64,000 bases of DNA. Origin: Eremomyces bilateralis CBS 781.70 (Eukaryota > Ascomycota > Dothideomycetes > Eremomycetales > Eremomycetaceae). The DNA lies in contig NW_022985081.1 of assembly GCF_010015585.1 (NCBI RefSeq), forward strand, positions 171,995 to 235,994. Reading direction: 5' to 3'. The position numbers were made by a program, and so were the translations under genes. The notes beneath the pieces are model-generated. The model searched no databases, was not told where the DNA came from, and worked only from the letters and a program-made list of their open reading frames with translations. This document shows, one piece after another, positions 37,739-48,115 of this stretch (its first letter is position 1; each line of letters opens with the position of its first letter).

Positions 37739-39126
37739 TCACATCATAGAACATAGTCCAAAGCTAATATGATTGGCTGGCTTCAACGCGAGTGACTTCA
37801 CCCTCTGCGTCTCGGGGCTGTCCTCACCCTCGCAGATAACCCTTGCTTCGTACGCTCTCTCCGCAAACACGCTTGCCCGAGCCTGATCTCCATGCGCGAT
37901 GCCGACTTGAAAGGCGTCGTAATAGAGCCTGGCGATGAGCGCCCCAGCATACCCGTCATATTCCTCTTGAAAGACTTGAAGCAGCGAGTGGCAGTCACTC
38001 AGACTCTCCTTCGGCCTAATCTGCATGCGGAATGGATCGCCGATGGCATTGTCGAGGTCTTGAATCAGTAAACGACGGCTGTCACTGGCTTGGAGCTCGG
38101 AAGGACGAGAGCATTCACGGCAATTGCAATCGAAACCGAAGGCTTCTTTCAGGAAGGCACGTCGTACAGTTGAAGTACCTCCGTAGTCATACGAGATTGT
38201 GACCTCCTCTCCGGTTTTGATTGGCCGGATCGCGTAGATGGTTTCGTGCTCCGCGTTGCTATCCCAGTTGTTGTGAGAGTTTGGAATACAGTTGTGATTG
38301 ATGAGGCAAATCGTAGGGTAGACTCCACCCACCACTGAGCCTGCGCCACAGGGTAGAGCATTGGTCTTAAAAGTGTTGCTAAACGGATGCTTTCCCGGGC
38401 AGTTGTTGTAAAGGGACAAAAATTGTCGTTGCGACGCTTTGGGCAATGCCCTTAGCCTGGCCGCGAGGATCAACTCCAACTCATTGGGCGGCATGGATTA
38501 AGCCGTAAGAACTGGCTTCTCACAAAGTATCCGAGTGCCGTTGGATATATTGAAACGGGCAATGAGACATTTGCCTTTTCTGGGAATGTCCTTAATTTCG
38601 AAAAGTGGGATACCAAGCTCATTGATGGGATTAGTACCGGTGAGGAGAGATGCGATGCTGGTATTGATCTCAGGCTCGTCTCGCTGTGAGTAAAGGGGTT
38701 AGATGTTGTCAAAGAGCAGGAACGAGACTCTACGAAGGCATGACTGACTTGCTCATAGGATCTGATTAACTCTGACTTCATTCCCGTCGTAATTGCCATA
38801 CTGGTCGTCACCTTCGTCCCAGTACTGGACACGGGAGCCGAAGTGAACCTTTGCAATTCTGGTAACAGTGTTGATATAGCTTGCTACTCTTGTAGCCGCT
38901 GCGATGATCCCCGAAACTTTCGAACTGAAATGCAGGAATTTGTGGCCCTTAAAAGGAAGTATAGGGTGTTCCCCAGCTTTGAATAGGATGTAATTCGGTT
39001 TTATCTCGACCTGGCTATCGTCTTTATAATGGTTCTTGATGAAGCCGACAAACCGGTTCCATTTGTGTCTATCAACGACTCCTTCAGATAGACAAGGGGA
39101 CCATATCGAAGCCAGCGTCAACTCCT
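37739..39126 (-). pseudogene. SET-domain protein (SMYD/SET5-like) with an in-frame stop
   Basis: The main exon is 38683-37739. It carries the SET signatures NHNCIPNS and GEEVTISYDYGG and the post-SET cluster CNCRECSRP, so the family is a probable lysine methyltransferase of the fungal SMYD/SET5 type. The N-terminal SET part (GIPLFEIKDIPRKGKCLIAR ... ILCEKPVLTA) is separated from the rest (MPPNELELILAARL) by TAA at 38500-38498; relatives usually read straight through here. An upstream exon at about 39126-38777 (YWDEGDDQYGNYDGNE) can be joined in frame over a 93-bp intron with a good CTAAC branch site. No ATG was found for it, so the 5' end is open. A fungus could in principle start at the ATG at 38494, but that would lose half of the SET fold. 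Confidence 0.6.
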
Positions 39127-39344
39127 ATAGCGGCACTTTCTAATTGAATTACGCAAGCAGTGGTACCAGGTAATGAAGGTCAAAGGAAACGAGTTTGTTG
39201 ATGCAATCATGCACTAGGAGAAAGTTGTTAAGGCGGTGAGTCGATAAGCGTCTGGGGGCTTTTGGGTTTTATTATTGTCAGAGTAGCTTTCGCCATACTT
39301 AGGGGTCTAGCTCGCTTGGCCGAAAATGGCTCTATCCTGTAGAC

Positions 39345-39490
39345 TTGGGGGAGGGCGTTTGTAGGAAAGAGCGCTTGTAGGAGAGGGCGTTTGCAGGAGA
39401 GCATTTGCAGGAAGGCGTTTGTGGGTTTGCGTTTGAGGGCGTTTGTGGGTGGGTGTTTTTAGGTTTGCGTTTGTAGGTTTGTGTTTGATC
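39345..39490 (+). repeat. G/T-rich minisatellite (GGCGTTTGTAGG type)
   Basis: There are about ten degenerate units of 11-15 bp with core GCGTTTGTAGG or GCATTTGCAGG. It is strongly strand-asymmetric (G and T on the + strand). Confidence 0.65.
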
Positions 39491-39793
39491 ATGGGAGGAC
39501 GTTTTGTTTGATCGTAGGAGCTCATTCGTTCGTGGGGGAGGTTTCCGTACGGTGGGTTGAGATTGGGGATGGCATCAAGATCCTCCTCCTGTGAGCCCTC
39601 CTCCTGGAGGATCTTCTCCGGTAAGGAGAATGGCGTCGGTATAAGAGATCGGGGGGATACAAGAATTGAATGGATAGCACCCCTCTACTGCCGAGTAGGT
39701 CCAGCACTTACTCTTATGATAGATCCCGAATGCAGTGGTCTTATTCAGGCAAACGGATGGAGATTTCCATTTCAGGAATGATAACGTATATTG

Positions 39794-39843
39794 TGCCAAG
39801 ACACACCTGGAGCTGTATCCTAGGCTCCAGGTGTGTCTTGGCA
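39794..39843. repeat. Perfect 20-bp inverted repeat with 10-bp loop
   Basis: Arms 39794-39813 and 39824-39843 are exact reverse complements (starting TGCCAAGACACAC and ending GTGTGTCTTGGCA), with loop TGTATCCTAG. It could fold into a strong hairpin in RNA or single-stranded DNA. A CTAG follows 5 bp after the right arm. Confidence 0.85.
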
Positions 39844-40402
39844 TGTCCTAGCTATGAACATGTATTTCCAATTAAAAATCCTGAAACATGACACGACGAA
39901 ATGCGCTCCACCGCACGCAACCCGTCACACGCAGCTCGGGTTCGGACGTTTCTTAGGGCACATGCTTAACAACCATACGCATTACTTCGCAGCCGAAGAT
40001 GTTGGCACGGCTTACTCTATAATCTTCTTTGCGTGTTTTTCTTACCACACGCTATTTGCTGGCAGGAATTTGGCCACATGCATACTCTCACACGCTTCCA
40101 GCCCTACATCCCCTTGCTCTGCACGACCGTTACCGTATACTTTCCGCGTTTGCAGTTTTGTTGTTGTAGGCTCCCCTAACTGGCACGCAACTCACCGCAC
40201 ACTCTTGAGCTTACGCTCAGCAGAGGGCCCTGCATGAACCGAGGGCTATTATACACTCCGCATTTTATGTATGCAGCCCAAACAACCTCCTTTAAATAGC
40301 TACGTGACCTGGTATTTCCCGAATGAGCCTCAAGCCAGGGTGTTGATCGAGCTCCGCGCTAAATATATCAACAGTCCTCTCGTGGTGGTTACTACTCGTA
40401 AC

Positions 40403-40429
40403 CTGTTCTGTTTCCATGCGCTTTTAGAG
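40403..40429 (+). repeat. Module A, partial copy 3
   Basis: CTGTTCTGTTTCCATGCGC and TTTTAGAG match the right half of module A. Module B copy 2 follows about 230 bp downstream. Confidence 0.5.
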
Positions 40430-40656
40430 TGTCAGCCCTCAGTAGGGCGCAGGCCCTGTTTCTTGTAGTCGTTTCGTAGCGGTTCCTTCCTTCAACAACA
40501 GTCGAAAACAGGAAGACCGTATATGACCAGTTAACTAACCGTTCAAAAACCGTTAGAAGACTGTTCAAGAAAAATCAGGCCGTTGAAGCAAGTACTTGGC
40601 TACTTAACGGTAAAATAAACCATATCTTTCGCCCTGCTGCTGTCTTTTCACAAACT

Positions 40657-40696
40657 AAAAGTTCGGGAAAGACAGGGGTGATTTATTTCTAGGGTC
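40657..40696 (+). repeat. Module B, copy 2
   Basis: It aligns to 37433-37471 through GACAGGGGTGATTTATTTCT and ends directly at the MULE-like element. Confidence 0.6.
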
Positions 40697-40706
40697 TTAT
40701 AAGCTT

Positions 40707-41198
40707 ATCTCAGTTGGGACTCAGACGGGATCTGGAAGATGGTTGTGGCGGTGCAGGCATCTTCAGATGCCGTCTGAGGACCATCTGCAGCATTTTGGTG
40801 GGCGCGTAGGTAAAAAGAGCGGATTTGGCCCCTACGGCGCACTAAACTCGACCAAAATTAGCGACAGGGGTCGCTCCAAAAGTCCAACTACACCAGCCCT
40901 TCGAAACAGCCGGTGCTAATCCTTTGTTATAGAATTATTTTGATATATTTCTTAATATACTATAAAAGAGCAGATTCTTTTACCTGTTACCTAGCCCCGC
41001 CTAAACTTTAAGCTAATTTCGAGTACTGAAAGTTGAAATGGTTGACTGAAACGACTGGGAACTCTGAAAACTTCAACTACACCATCACACAAACCTTACA
41101 AAAGGACCTCAGACGGTATCTGAAGATACCTTGGCTGCACCGCCACAGTGTAGTCACGTGCAGCATCTGAAGATACCGTCTGAGCTTGCTGAGATAAG
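40707..41198. mobile_element. Non-autonomous MULE-like DNA transposon (MITE), about 490 bp
   Basis: The ends are ATCTCAG... and ...CTGAGATAAG, inside long degenerate terminal inverted repeats of about 90 bp that contain CTCAGACGG, GTGGCGGTGCAG and ATCTTCAGAT..CCGTCTGAG blocks in mirror order. The 9-bp direct repeat TATAAGCTT flanks it (40698-40706 and 41199-41207). Its last three bases could belong to the terminal repeat, so the true duplication is 6-9 bp. Nine-base duplications with long terminal repeats are typical of Mutator-like elements. The inside has no coding frame. Subterminal copies of CAGACGGTATCTGAAGATACC-like palindromes could be transposase sites. Confidence 0.7.
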
Positions 41199-41595
41199 TA
41201 TAAGCTTGAAGTCCACGTCTGGTACCTGTTGTTGCTGGAAAGGGGTTGTATCTGCGGCGAGCACCAAGTGCTTCATATTAAACAATGGCGAAGATGTCGT
41301 CGTACATGTGTCTTGGGGTAACGGACTGGACTCCTGGAGCAATTCCGGGTAGTCCCATCAGTGTTCAAATACACATAGCGAAGACGAGTGATTAGCGGTA
41401 TACGGAAGCAGAGGAGAGATAGGAAAGACCTGACAATTACATAGATATAGAATAGCTGTTCGAGCTAACAGTAAGGTGCAATAGCTCAGAGTAGAAGAGG
41501 AAGCAGTTCGTGCAAGGAACGGCTGGACTTCTGAAAGCGAAGGGCGGGGGCACAATATTTATAATTGTACGGAGTAACGTTGTGTGCTACCGAAC

Positions 41596-41643
41596 TTGCC
41601 TCCAAAAACGGCGGTGTCTGATGCCGTTTTCAGAGGGCTTTCC
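41596..41643 (+). repeat. 48-bp palindromic repeat, copy 2
   Basis: It begins TTGCCTCCAAAAACGGCGG and is in the same orientation as copy 1. It shares an extended outer flank (ACGGAGTAAC, then TTGTGTGCTAC) with copy 3. A DUF3435-like N-terminus starts about 435 bp downstream, nearly the same spacing as at copy 1. Confidence 0.7.
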
Positions 41644-42078
41644 GCTTAGGCGAAACGCTCTCGTTTCGTACCAGTGGTGCCCAAATCCCCCTGCCACAGT
41701 GCCAAGGCTTTGCACTCTCACAGACTTGCTTAAGCACTTGTAGAGGAAGGGGGCCGATTTTGAAATTCCAACTCTCAGTTTTCAGTTTTTCGAACTTCAC
41801 ATCTTCTATGTCTCCAGGTCAATTTCAGAAGCATGGCGGTGTCAAACGTCATGGCTCTGTTGCGGAGCTTCTCTTTGTTTTCGCACATAATAACCAATGT
41901 CCAGGCCCCGTCGCTCGATGGATCGCTCTGTCATTCCCGTTTCTCTGATAACTTTTTTTCTTGAGCCCTCCATGTTTTGCAGTTTCAGACCGATCTAATA
42001 TTATCTTGCTGCCTTCGGTAAATTGCCCTTTGCCCTCCTACGGGACCGCTCCATGCATCAATCGCCGAGATCATCGTA

Positions 42079-42270
42079 ATGGAAGGGGGAACAAGCCGCG
42101 CCCCTGCGGCAAAAAGGATACCACCACGAGACTCGGCGTATTATGAATCGCTCTATGCCGACGACCTAACCCCAACATTGCGCCTTATCACAGATGCGAC
42201 TGAGAGGGGAATTGGCTTTGTGTGGAAGAAGTGGACAGAATATAGGTTCAGGGCTAAAATTTACCAAGTT
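42079..42270 (+). pseudogene. Possible N-terminal remnant of a second DUF3435 recombinase gene
   Basis: From the ATG at 42079 the frame reads a basic start and then YADDLTPTLRLITDATERGIG followed by FVWKKWTEYRF. DUF3435 proteins with this N-terminus ('DDLTP ... ATERGIGY.WKKW..Y') are known to me from fungal annotations; the call is from memory and the match is short. The similarity fades after about residue 65 and no downstream recombinase core is found before the convergent gene ends at 42630. A truncated captain copy is the simplest reading; a chance match is possible. Confidence 0.38.
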
Positions 42271-42629
42271 TCTTCACTAACGGCCTCTGATTTCCGACAC
42301 ACACCCTCAAAAAAACGCCAAGCGTTCTCTCACATTTTGCAACTGTCAGATCTTCACTTCGCCAAATCTAGCTCAAAAAAGCCCGTTCCATTTCTACTTC
42401 ACCAGCAACTCGTCAAGTCGGCTCTTTGAGTAGCTATAAGAACCGCATCAGAAGTTAGTTATGTACCCTAGAAACGGCCCTTGACGCTAGGCGAGATTTA
42501 CTAAACGTCGAAAGTGTATCTCTACAAGAATTTTGTGCGGAAACGAAAGTGGAAGAGTGATTTAAGCATCAGTATTCCGTACTGTAAACCAAGCGCATGC
42601 GTGAAATGCTTCTTTGGATCTCTTCAACC

Positions 42630-45600
42630 TTATCTAGACGCTACCTTCCAGCTGTGCGTCGAGAATTGCAGCTCTCCTGTCTCACGAGCGGCCTCTGGGT
42701 CCAGGAATAGCCTCCACCCAATTCTTCGGGATGAAATGCCAAAAACTCGGCAGAGAACATACACTTCGGGCGTGTCCGAAAGGAGGGAGCTATGCGCCCT
42801 TTGCATCTACGGGGCGCAACATGTTAGAAGTATTCCGTCAGCTTGAGTGCCAGCTTACCAGATTGTATTGCCCGCTTTTCATAAAAAAGGGTTCCGAGCA
42901 ATCTTTCGTAGTCGTCTTGACTTCAAGAAGAAACTTTGTAGACGGCTTTGACGGACAGTCATATCCCGCATTAACCAATAACTCCCTCAGCCTTCCAGAG
43001 CTGTCCTCGTATACAAGATCGGCTGTTTCAGTGCCTTTCCATGGTTCTAGAGTCGTATGGCTCGGATGCACACGTATGTATTTCCGGATGGTGCTCGGCC
43101 AGTTAAGCTTACCGAAATCTTGGAGGCGGCTGCAAAGAAATTCAAAGACCTAGACCCGCTGTCAGCGCATCAGAAGCGGATCCAAAACTTCATTCTACTT
43201 ACAAATAGCTCTCCAGCTGCTCCGATCATGTTATCACGATCCAACAAGCGGGGCCCAAAGACGGCCTCGGTGTTCAGATTGGTCCACAATGCCGTTGGGT
43301 CCGCAGGCTCAGAGAAAACTGACTCGCCGATATTGGGTAGAGCTGTTCTCGCCGCGGCCTCTACTATGTGTTTGAGGAGTTCAGTGTAAGGCGCCATTTG
43401 AGAGGTCGAGTCTCTGTCCGGTATTTCAGGAGATATGTGGATCCTATCCCTTTCAACTATTTCTTCGCTACTCGACGTACGGCTTAAGGCAGGTGCATCA
43501 TATGCATCGGAAGTAGATCTTAATCTGTCTCGGCTTGGGGATGCGGGTTGAGAAGGCGCGCTATTTGGTGCGGTATCAGAGACAGCTGGCATGAACACAC
43601 CCCCTTGAACAGAGGATGTTCGATGCTGGTTTGAGTCTGGTGAATTTTCCTCGCTGCCGTCATAGTCATCTTCGGCATCGTCATCGTCGTCGTCGTCTAC
43701 GTCGGGTTTGTCTAGGCCCTCGAGCTCGGCCACCCCGGCATTTGTAATTATTCTGTCAGCGACCGAGACGCAACTGGACTGGATAATGTCCCCGAGGACT
43801 TTCTCTGCTCTAGAGTTTCGGCAGAGGAGAAACCGAAAAATGCTGCTAGGAAGTTGCTGCTTGAAGCAAACCTCTTGATCACTTCTGCGCCTAGGGACGT
43901 AGAGGTCCAATCGCCCGTTTCTATGTTCGAGGTGGAATTTCGCGCTCGGTAGAGGGACCCGGTGTGTTATGTCGTACTGAGTCAATGTAATTGACGTTGA
44001 AATGCCGCCACTGGTATAAATTGACGTGGATCGAAAGAGGTCGTAGAGACCTGTCTCGTCGCTCCCGAACTTCGCGCTGCCAAAGTGCAGAGCACAGCTG
44101 TCGCCTATTAGCTGAGACATATAGCTGGTCTAGGCGGAGCTCACCAGGTCATAAAGTATGCCTTCTCATTGAAAGAACCTGTCAGTCGTACACTGCGACA
44201 GCCTCCCTCCGCGGTCGTGCTCTCGTCCACGCAGGCTGAGCTATACCGTCCGCTCAATCCGGCTGCATCAAGGAATGCGCCGGCCTTCTGAATTTCCGCA
44301 AGAGAAAAATCCAACTTATTCAGTCTGTCTTCAAATGCAGATATATGCTCCTTACGATCCAGAATGAAAAAACCTGCATCTTTGTCCGCAAGTCTCATTT
44401 GCTTATCTTTTGTAAGGACCGGAAATACTTGTGCTCGGCCGAATTTGTCCAGGTCATCTTTGGTAGGATCCATTAACGAAATCTGGATAATACTCCTTTT
44501 GATGTCTGCGTATCTGGATAGATCTCCGCCAAGCGCCTTCAGCGCATCAATATGCATCTGCAAATCAGGCTTTTGGACCTTTAGGATTCCTAGAAAGAAG
44601 TCTTTCAGTTCCGGATACTGTGCAGCAATAGAAACTTTGTCCGGAATCTGCAAGGTTGCGTCCGCCCAGATAGCATCGCTAGCGGACAGCCACGATCCGC
44701 TTGGACAGTTGAAGATCATCTTCTCCTTTTCAAAGGCAGCCCTAGGCGTGTCAGTTTTTTCAACAGATTTTGTCAAGGTGATCGATATGATATACTTGAT
44801 TGAAGGCGCGCCATTTGAATCATGTTCAACTTGTCGCCAAATATAATGATAGATGGCCTTGATTTCGACAACTGCTGCGACCCCCTTCCCGCAACTCCTC
44901 CATTGAAGCTCCTTCAGGGCATCTTCAAGACATATATCTCTTATTTTTAACGTCACTCGGAAAAAGTCTTGTAAGCCGGTATATTCTGGGACACTTTTGA
45001 GAACGGAGGCATAAGTCTCCCATGACGGGCCGTCCCAGATACAGGAGTCATGGGATTGCCATTTGGAAACCGATAATTTCATGTTAAAGGCCTGCCGAAA
45101 GTATATCCCTTCATTTTCCCGTAGCCACTTTCTATAATGGATGAGCCAAATATTAGCATGGAAGAGAGAGAACAGACCGAATAGATTCCAGCTCAGTAGT
45201 ACTGTTGCAGCATGAGGATAATGCTTGATATACGGTGCAAGCTGATGCAGCTGTGCCAGGACCTTCTGTCTGGGCTTTAACTTCCAGGAGGCATTGTTGA
45301 TAGAATTGTCTGGTTGAAGTGACCACTACTCCCACATGTCGCAAGAACGTCCAGTCATCTTGGTTCAACAAATCCAATTTCTGAGGAAGCTGCAGAAATG
45401 GGAAGTCGGAGATTTGCAGCTTTTCGGCGAATTCGATCATCTCCGGGGTCGGTAGATACGCCTTCCGAAGTTCGGTGAAGCCTTTCTGCGTAAGTACGTC
45501 GATCTGGCGAAGACTTTTTCGAGCGGCGAAGAACATCTTATCATCGAGTCCGCTCGCTCGCCAACTGCGCTTCAGGAACCCAACGAATTTGTCTGGCTGG

Positions 45601-48115
45601 CGTTGCCGCACATATTCTGCTTCGACAGAGAGCGACGTTCCAGTATCGTCGAGCAGCGGTATGCTCGATCTCACGCCGGCCCAAACTTGGAGCCAGGACC
45701 GGAAGGTATTTCCGTCGTTTCGCTCGTGCTCCCCCGCTGCCGAGAAGTACGCGTCATCGAGAAATTCGGCTTTCAGCTCTGTATGGTTCCTGAGACGCAC
45801 AGGCTCATCTTTGTCGTCCCGAAGCAAGCTTGAAGGGCCGTATTCATCTTGGTCTCGTGGGTTTCGAAAGTATAGGTTCGACTTTTCGGTTCCACACAAC
45901 CGTACCAGGGAGCTATTTCCAAACAGGCCAATGTCATGGTTCGCAATAGAGTCCTCCGGTGGAGATTTTTGAAAAAGATAGCCAATATGAGAAACAGCGT
46001 CGGCGAGTTCAATTTGTCTGCCGAAAGGACTCTTCAACCAATACTCTCGGTATCTATCATCAATCTTCTGGATCACCAAACTCGGAGTGCAAGGCTGGAC
46101 ACCAAGTTTTTCGAACAGCTCTTGTCGAGCTATGTTCTGAGTCATTGAGTTTGGAACCAGGCAGAGACCTAGGTCATTTGGAATTGGAACTCCGTCAGTG
46201 CGATCGAAGTAGACAGAGCTGTCAACGTCATCTGCAGCAATCCAGCGGTTGCTCGTAAGGGGTATTAGCTTAAGCTGCCTTATTTTACGCTGTATCCCTG
46301 GTGCGAATTTTTTCAGAAATTCTTTCAAGGCCACTGATGCTCTGGACTGCCATTCATCTGACGTAGTACTACTCTTCCACAGCGAATCCTGCTCTTGAAG
46401 ATCGGCCGATACTCGATCTAAAAACTCAGTAATGTTCTCGGTTTTGAGGCCGAGAACTTCATAAAGCCGGCCCAATGGATTCCCTTCATACGCCTTAGAA
46501 ATGTATATTTCAGGGAGTATATCGCGGAATAACGGGTTGCCAAATTTATCGACGCTGTCGCTTCCGGGTTTACGGAGACTCGTTGGTAGAAATAAGTCAT
46601 TGTTACTCCGCGAGAACAGTATTCTGGTAGATTTGAGGGTTTCGACAATGCGATCTTTTGCAATGGACCAGAAGTCGCTGGGAACGGCATCATAGGGAAG
46701 CCAAAGAGGCCAGCTATACCGCAAAGTCTTGTGACGGCAAAATTCAAGAACAGCGACTGCGAAAAGACTACCAATTTCAGTCAGAAGCGCCTTGTTCCTT
46801 TCGGAGTGGTCTACGTCCTCTCTGTTGATTGATGTGACAAAGTCTGATTGAATGAGGAACTGTATAAGGAAAATATTAGCGATGATCGCAGACATATTAT
46901 GATTCTTGAGAAGAGTATGGATCGCGAAGATTCCACGGCTTTCCATTTTCACAGAGACTTCGGCATGTTCAGAAGACAATATTTTGGTTTTTATTACATG
47001 CTTAAGGAAACGAGGATATGGAACCCAACTAGAATGAAACACTCACATTGAAGTTGGCTTTGCGTAGAGGGAGATAAGCGTACGTCATTTGAGGTACCAC
47101 AATCGGCTCATCTTTGGCAGTGACCGGAAACGCCAATGCCACCGGAGCAGATCTTGTTTTCCGAAGCTGGTGTTCTGGCAGACCGCTCACGTCCTTCTCG
47201 AAAACGCGAAAGTACGATATTGATATCTCTGGGTCGTCGCAATTTCGCTGAACTTGCTTTTTAATCTGCCCTCTTTCATCGTTCAGTCCCCCTTTGTTGT
47301 AAGTATAGCTGGTTGTCGTGATGCTATCGCTATCAAGATGGTCATTGACTTTGAGCTGCTTTAGCTTGTTGAAAAACAGCATCATAGTGCCCTGGAGGTC
47401 GAACAAGTCTTTTACTGACTCTTTGATGCTCGCGGGGTTCGTTAGAGTTAAAACCATCCGCGTTCGAACAGAAGGTGGTAAAGGGAGAAAGTCCTCGTCC
47501 ATGGGAGTAATCATCCCCATGGAGTCCCTGAGGTCCACGCTTGGTCGCTTGAATGAGAAGGAAAGATTGACAGATTGAATGTGGACCCTGCTAGCAACTC
47601 TAAACACGGATTTGAAGCCGATGCCCTTCTCCCCGATATAACCGCGACGTTCTTTCTGTTGCTGTCCAGCCTTTGTACTTTTGTTGATATCGCAGATGGC
47701 TCTCACGTCCTCTTCTGTGAAACCATCTTCGTTCGAATCGACGATGACATGTTTTGGGAGTATGTCGAAGGAGAGAAAAGGGGTCTCGCCCTTACTTAAA
47801 GCGACGTCGAACTTGGTGTCTTCTGCATTCTGGATGAGCTCATAGATGAAACGAGTATCCTCCGAGTTGAGGTTGTCGGTCAAGCTGCGAATCGTAGCGT
47901 CAGAATGACATTATTACAGCACCTATCCGTGCTTACCTGCTCAGAGAAGCACCCAGCTGTCCGCGGAGCCCGGAAATAATTCCCAGCAATTCAGATTCAT
48001 CGTCCTTCTCCAGTAAATGGAGTTTCTCTGTCAGCTTTTGACTCATTCCTCCATTCTTTCTGCGCATCTCTGCGACCACCTCCCTACCGCGCTCTTTCGA
48101 AATCGGTATAGTCAT
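42630..48115 (-). CDS. Giant GHKL-ATPase / DUF3883 (NO VEIN-type) protein with PD-(D/E)XK-like C-terminus, intact copy
   Basis: Seven exons are proposed: 48115-47937, 47884-47047, 46859-45178, 45131-44145, 44097-43203, 43149-42859 and 42806-42630, giving 1682 residues with consistent phase. A short helical N-terminus is followed by a Hsp90/sacsin-type ATP-binding domain: N-box E75-LIQN-AED, DSNEDGF (109-115) and lid GEKGIGFKSVF (144-154). A long helical middle follows, then an acidic Asp-rich linker near residue 1370. The C-terminal DUF3883 starts IGAAGELFVFEFL and has ETADLVYED (D1571) and FLLEVKTT (E1603, K1605), the D...ExK pattern of restriction-endonuclease folds. The last exon (CRVFGISSRRIGWRLFLDPE) was found by comparing the sister gene. 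An ATP-driven clamp joined to a nuclease-like domain suggests nucleic-acid or protein surveillance, but no fungal function is established. Confidence 0.82.

Larger units (their letters stand above)
39127..42078. other. 3 kb gene-free repeat region
   Basis: It contains a minisatellite, a perfect hairpin, module B copy 2, a MULE-like element and copy 2 of the 48-bp repeat, each listed separately. Remaining sequence shows no coding pattern. Confidence 0.5.

Noticed and set aside
39794-39848. Helitron 3' end
   Set aside because: A hairpin followed by CTAG is suggestive, but the arm is longer than usual, the spacing is short, and no helicase, Rep gene or 5' TC end was found. Kept only as one option.
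42838-43071. Ending the first ATPase-nuclease gene at the stop after NLVSWHSS
   Set aside because: That stop lies in an intron with good GTAAGC and CGTAG ends; removing it gives a tail that aligns with the sister gene.
44098-44144. A 20-bp intron option in the first ATPase-nuclease gene
   Set aside because: It is too short; using the next acceptor gives 47 bp with a CTAAT branch site and a join that matches the sister gene.
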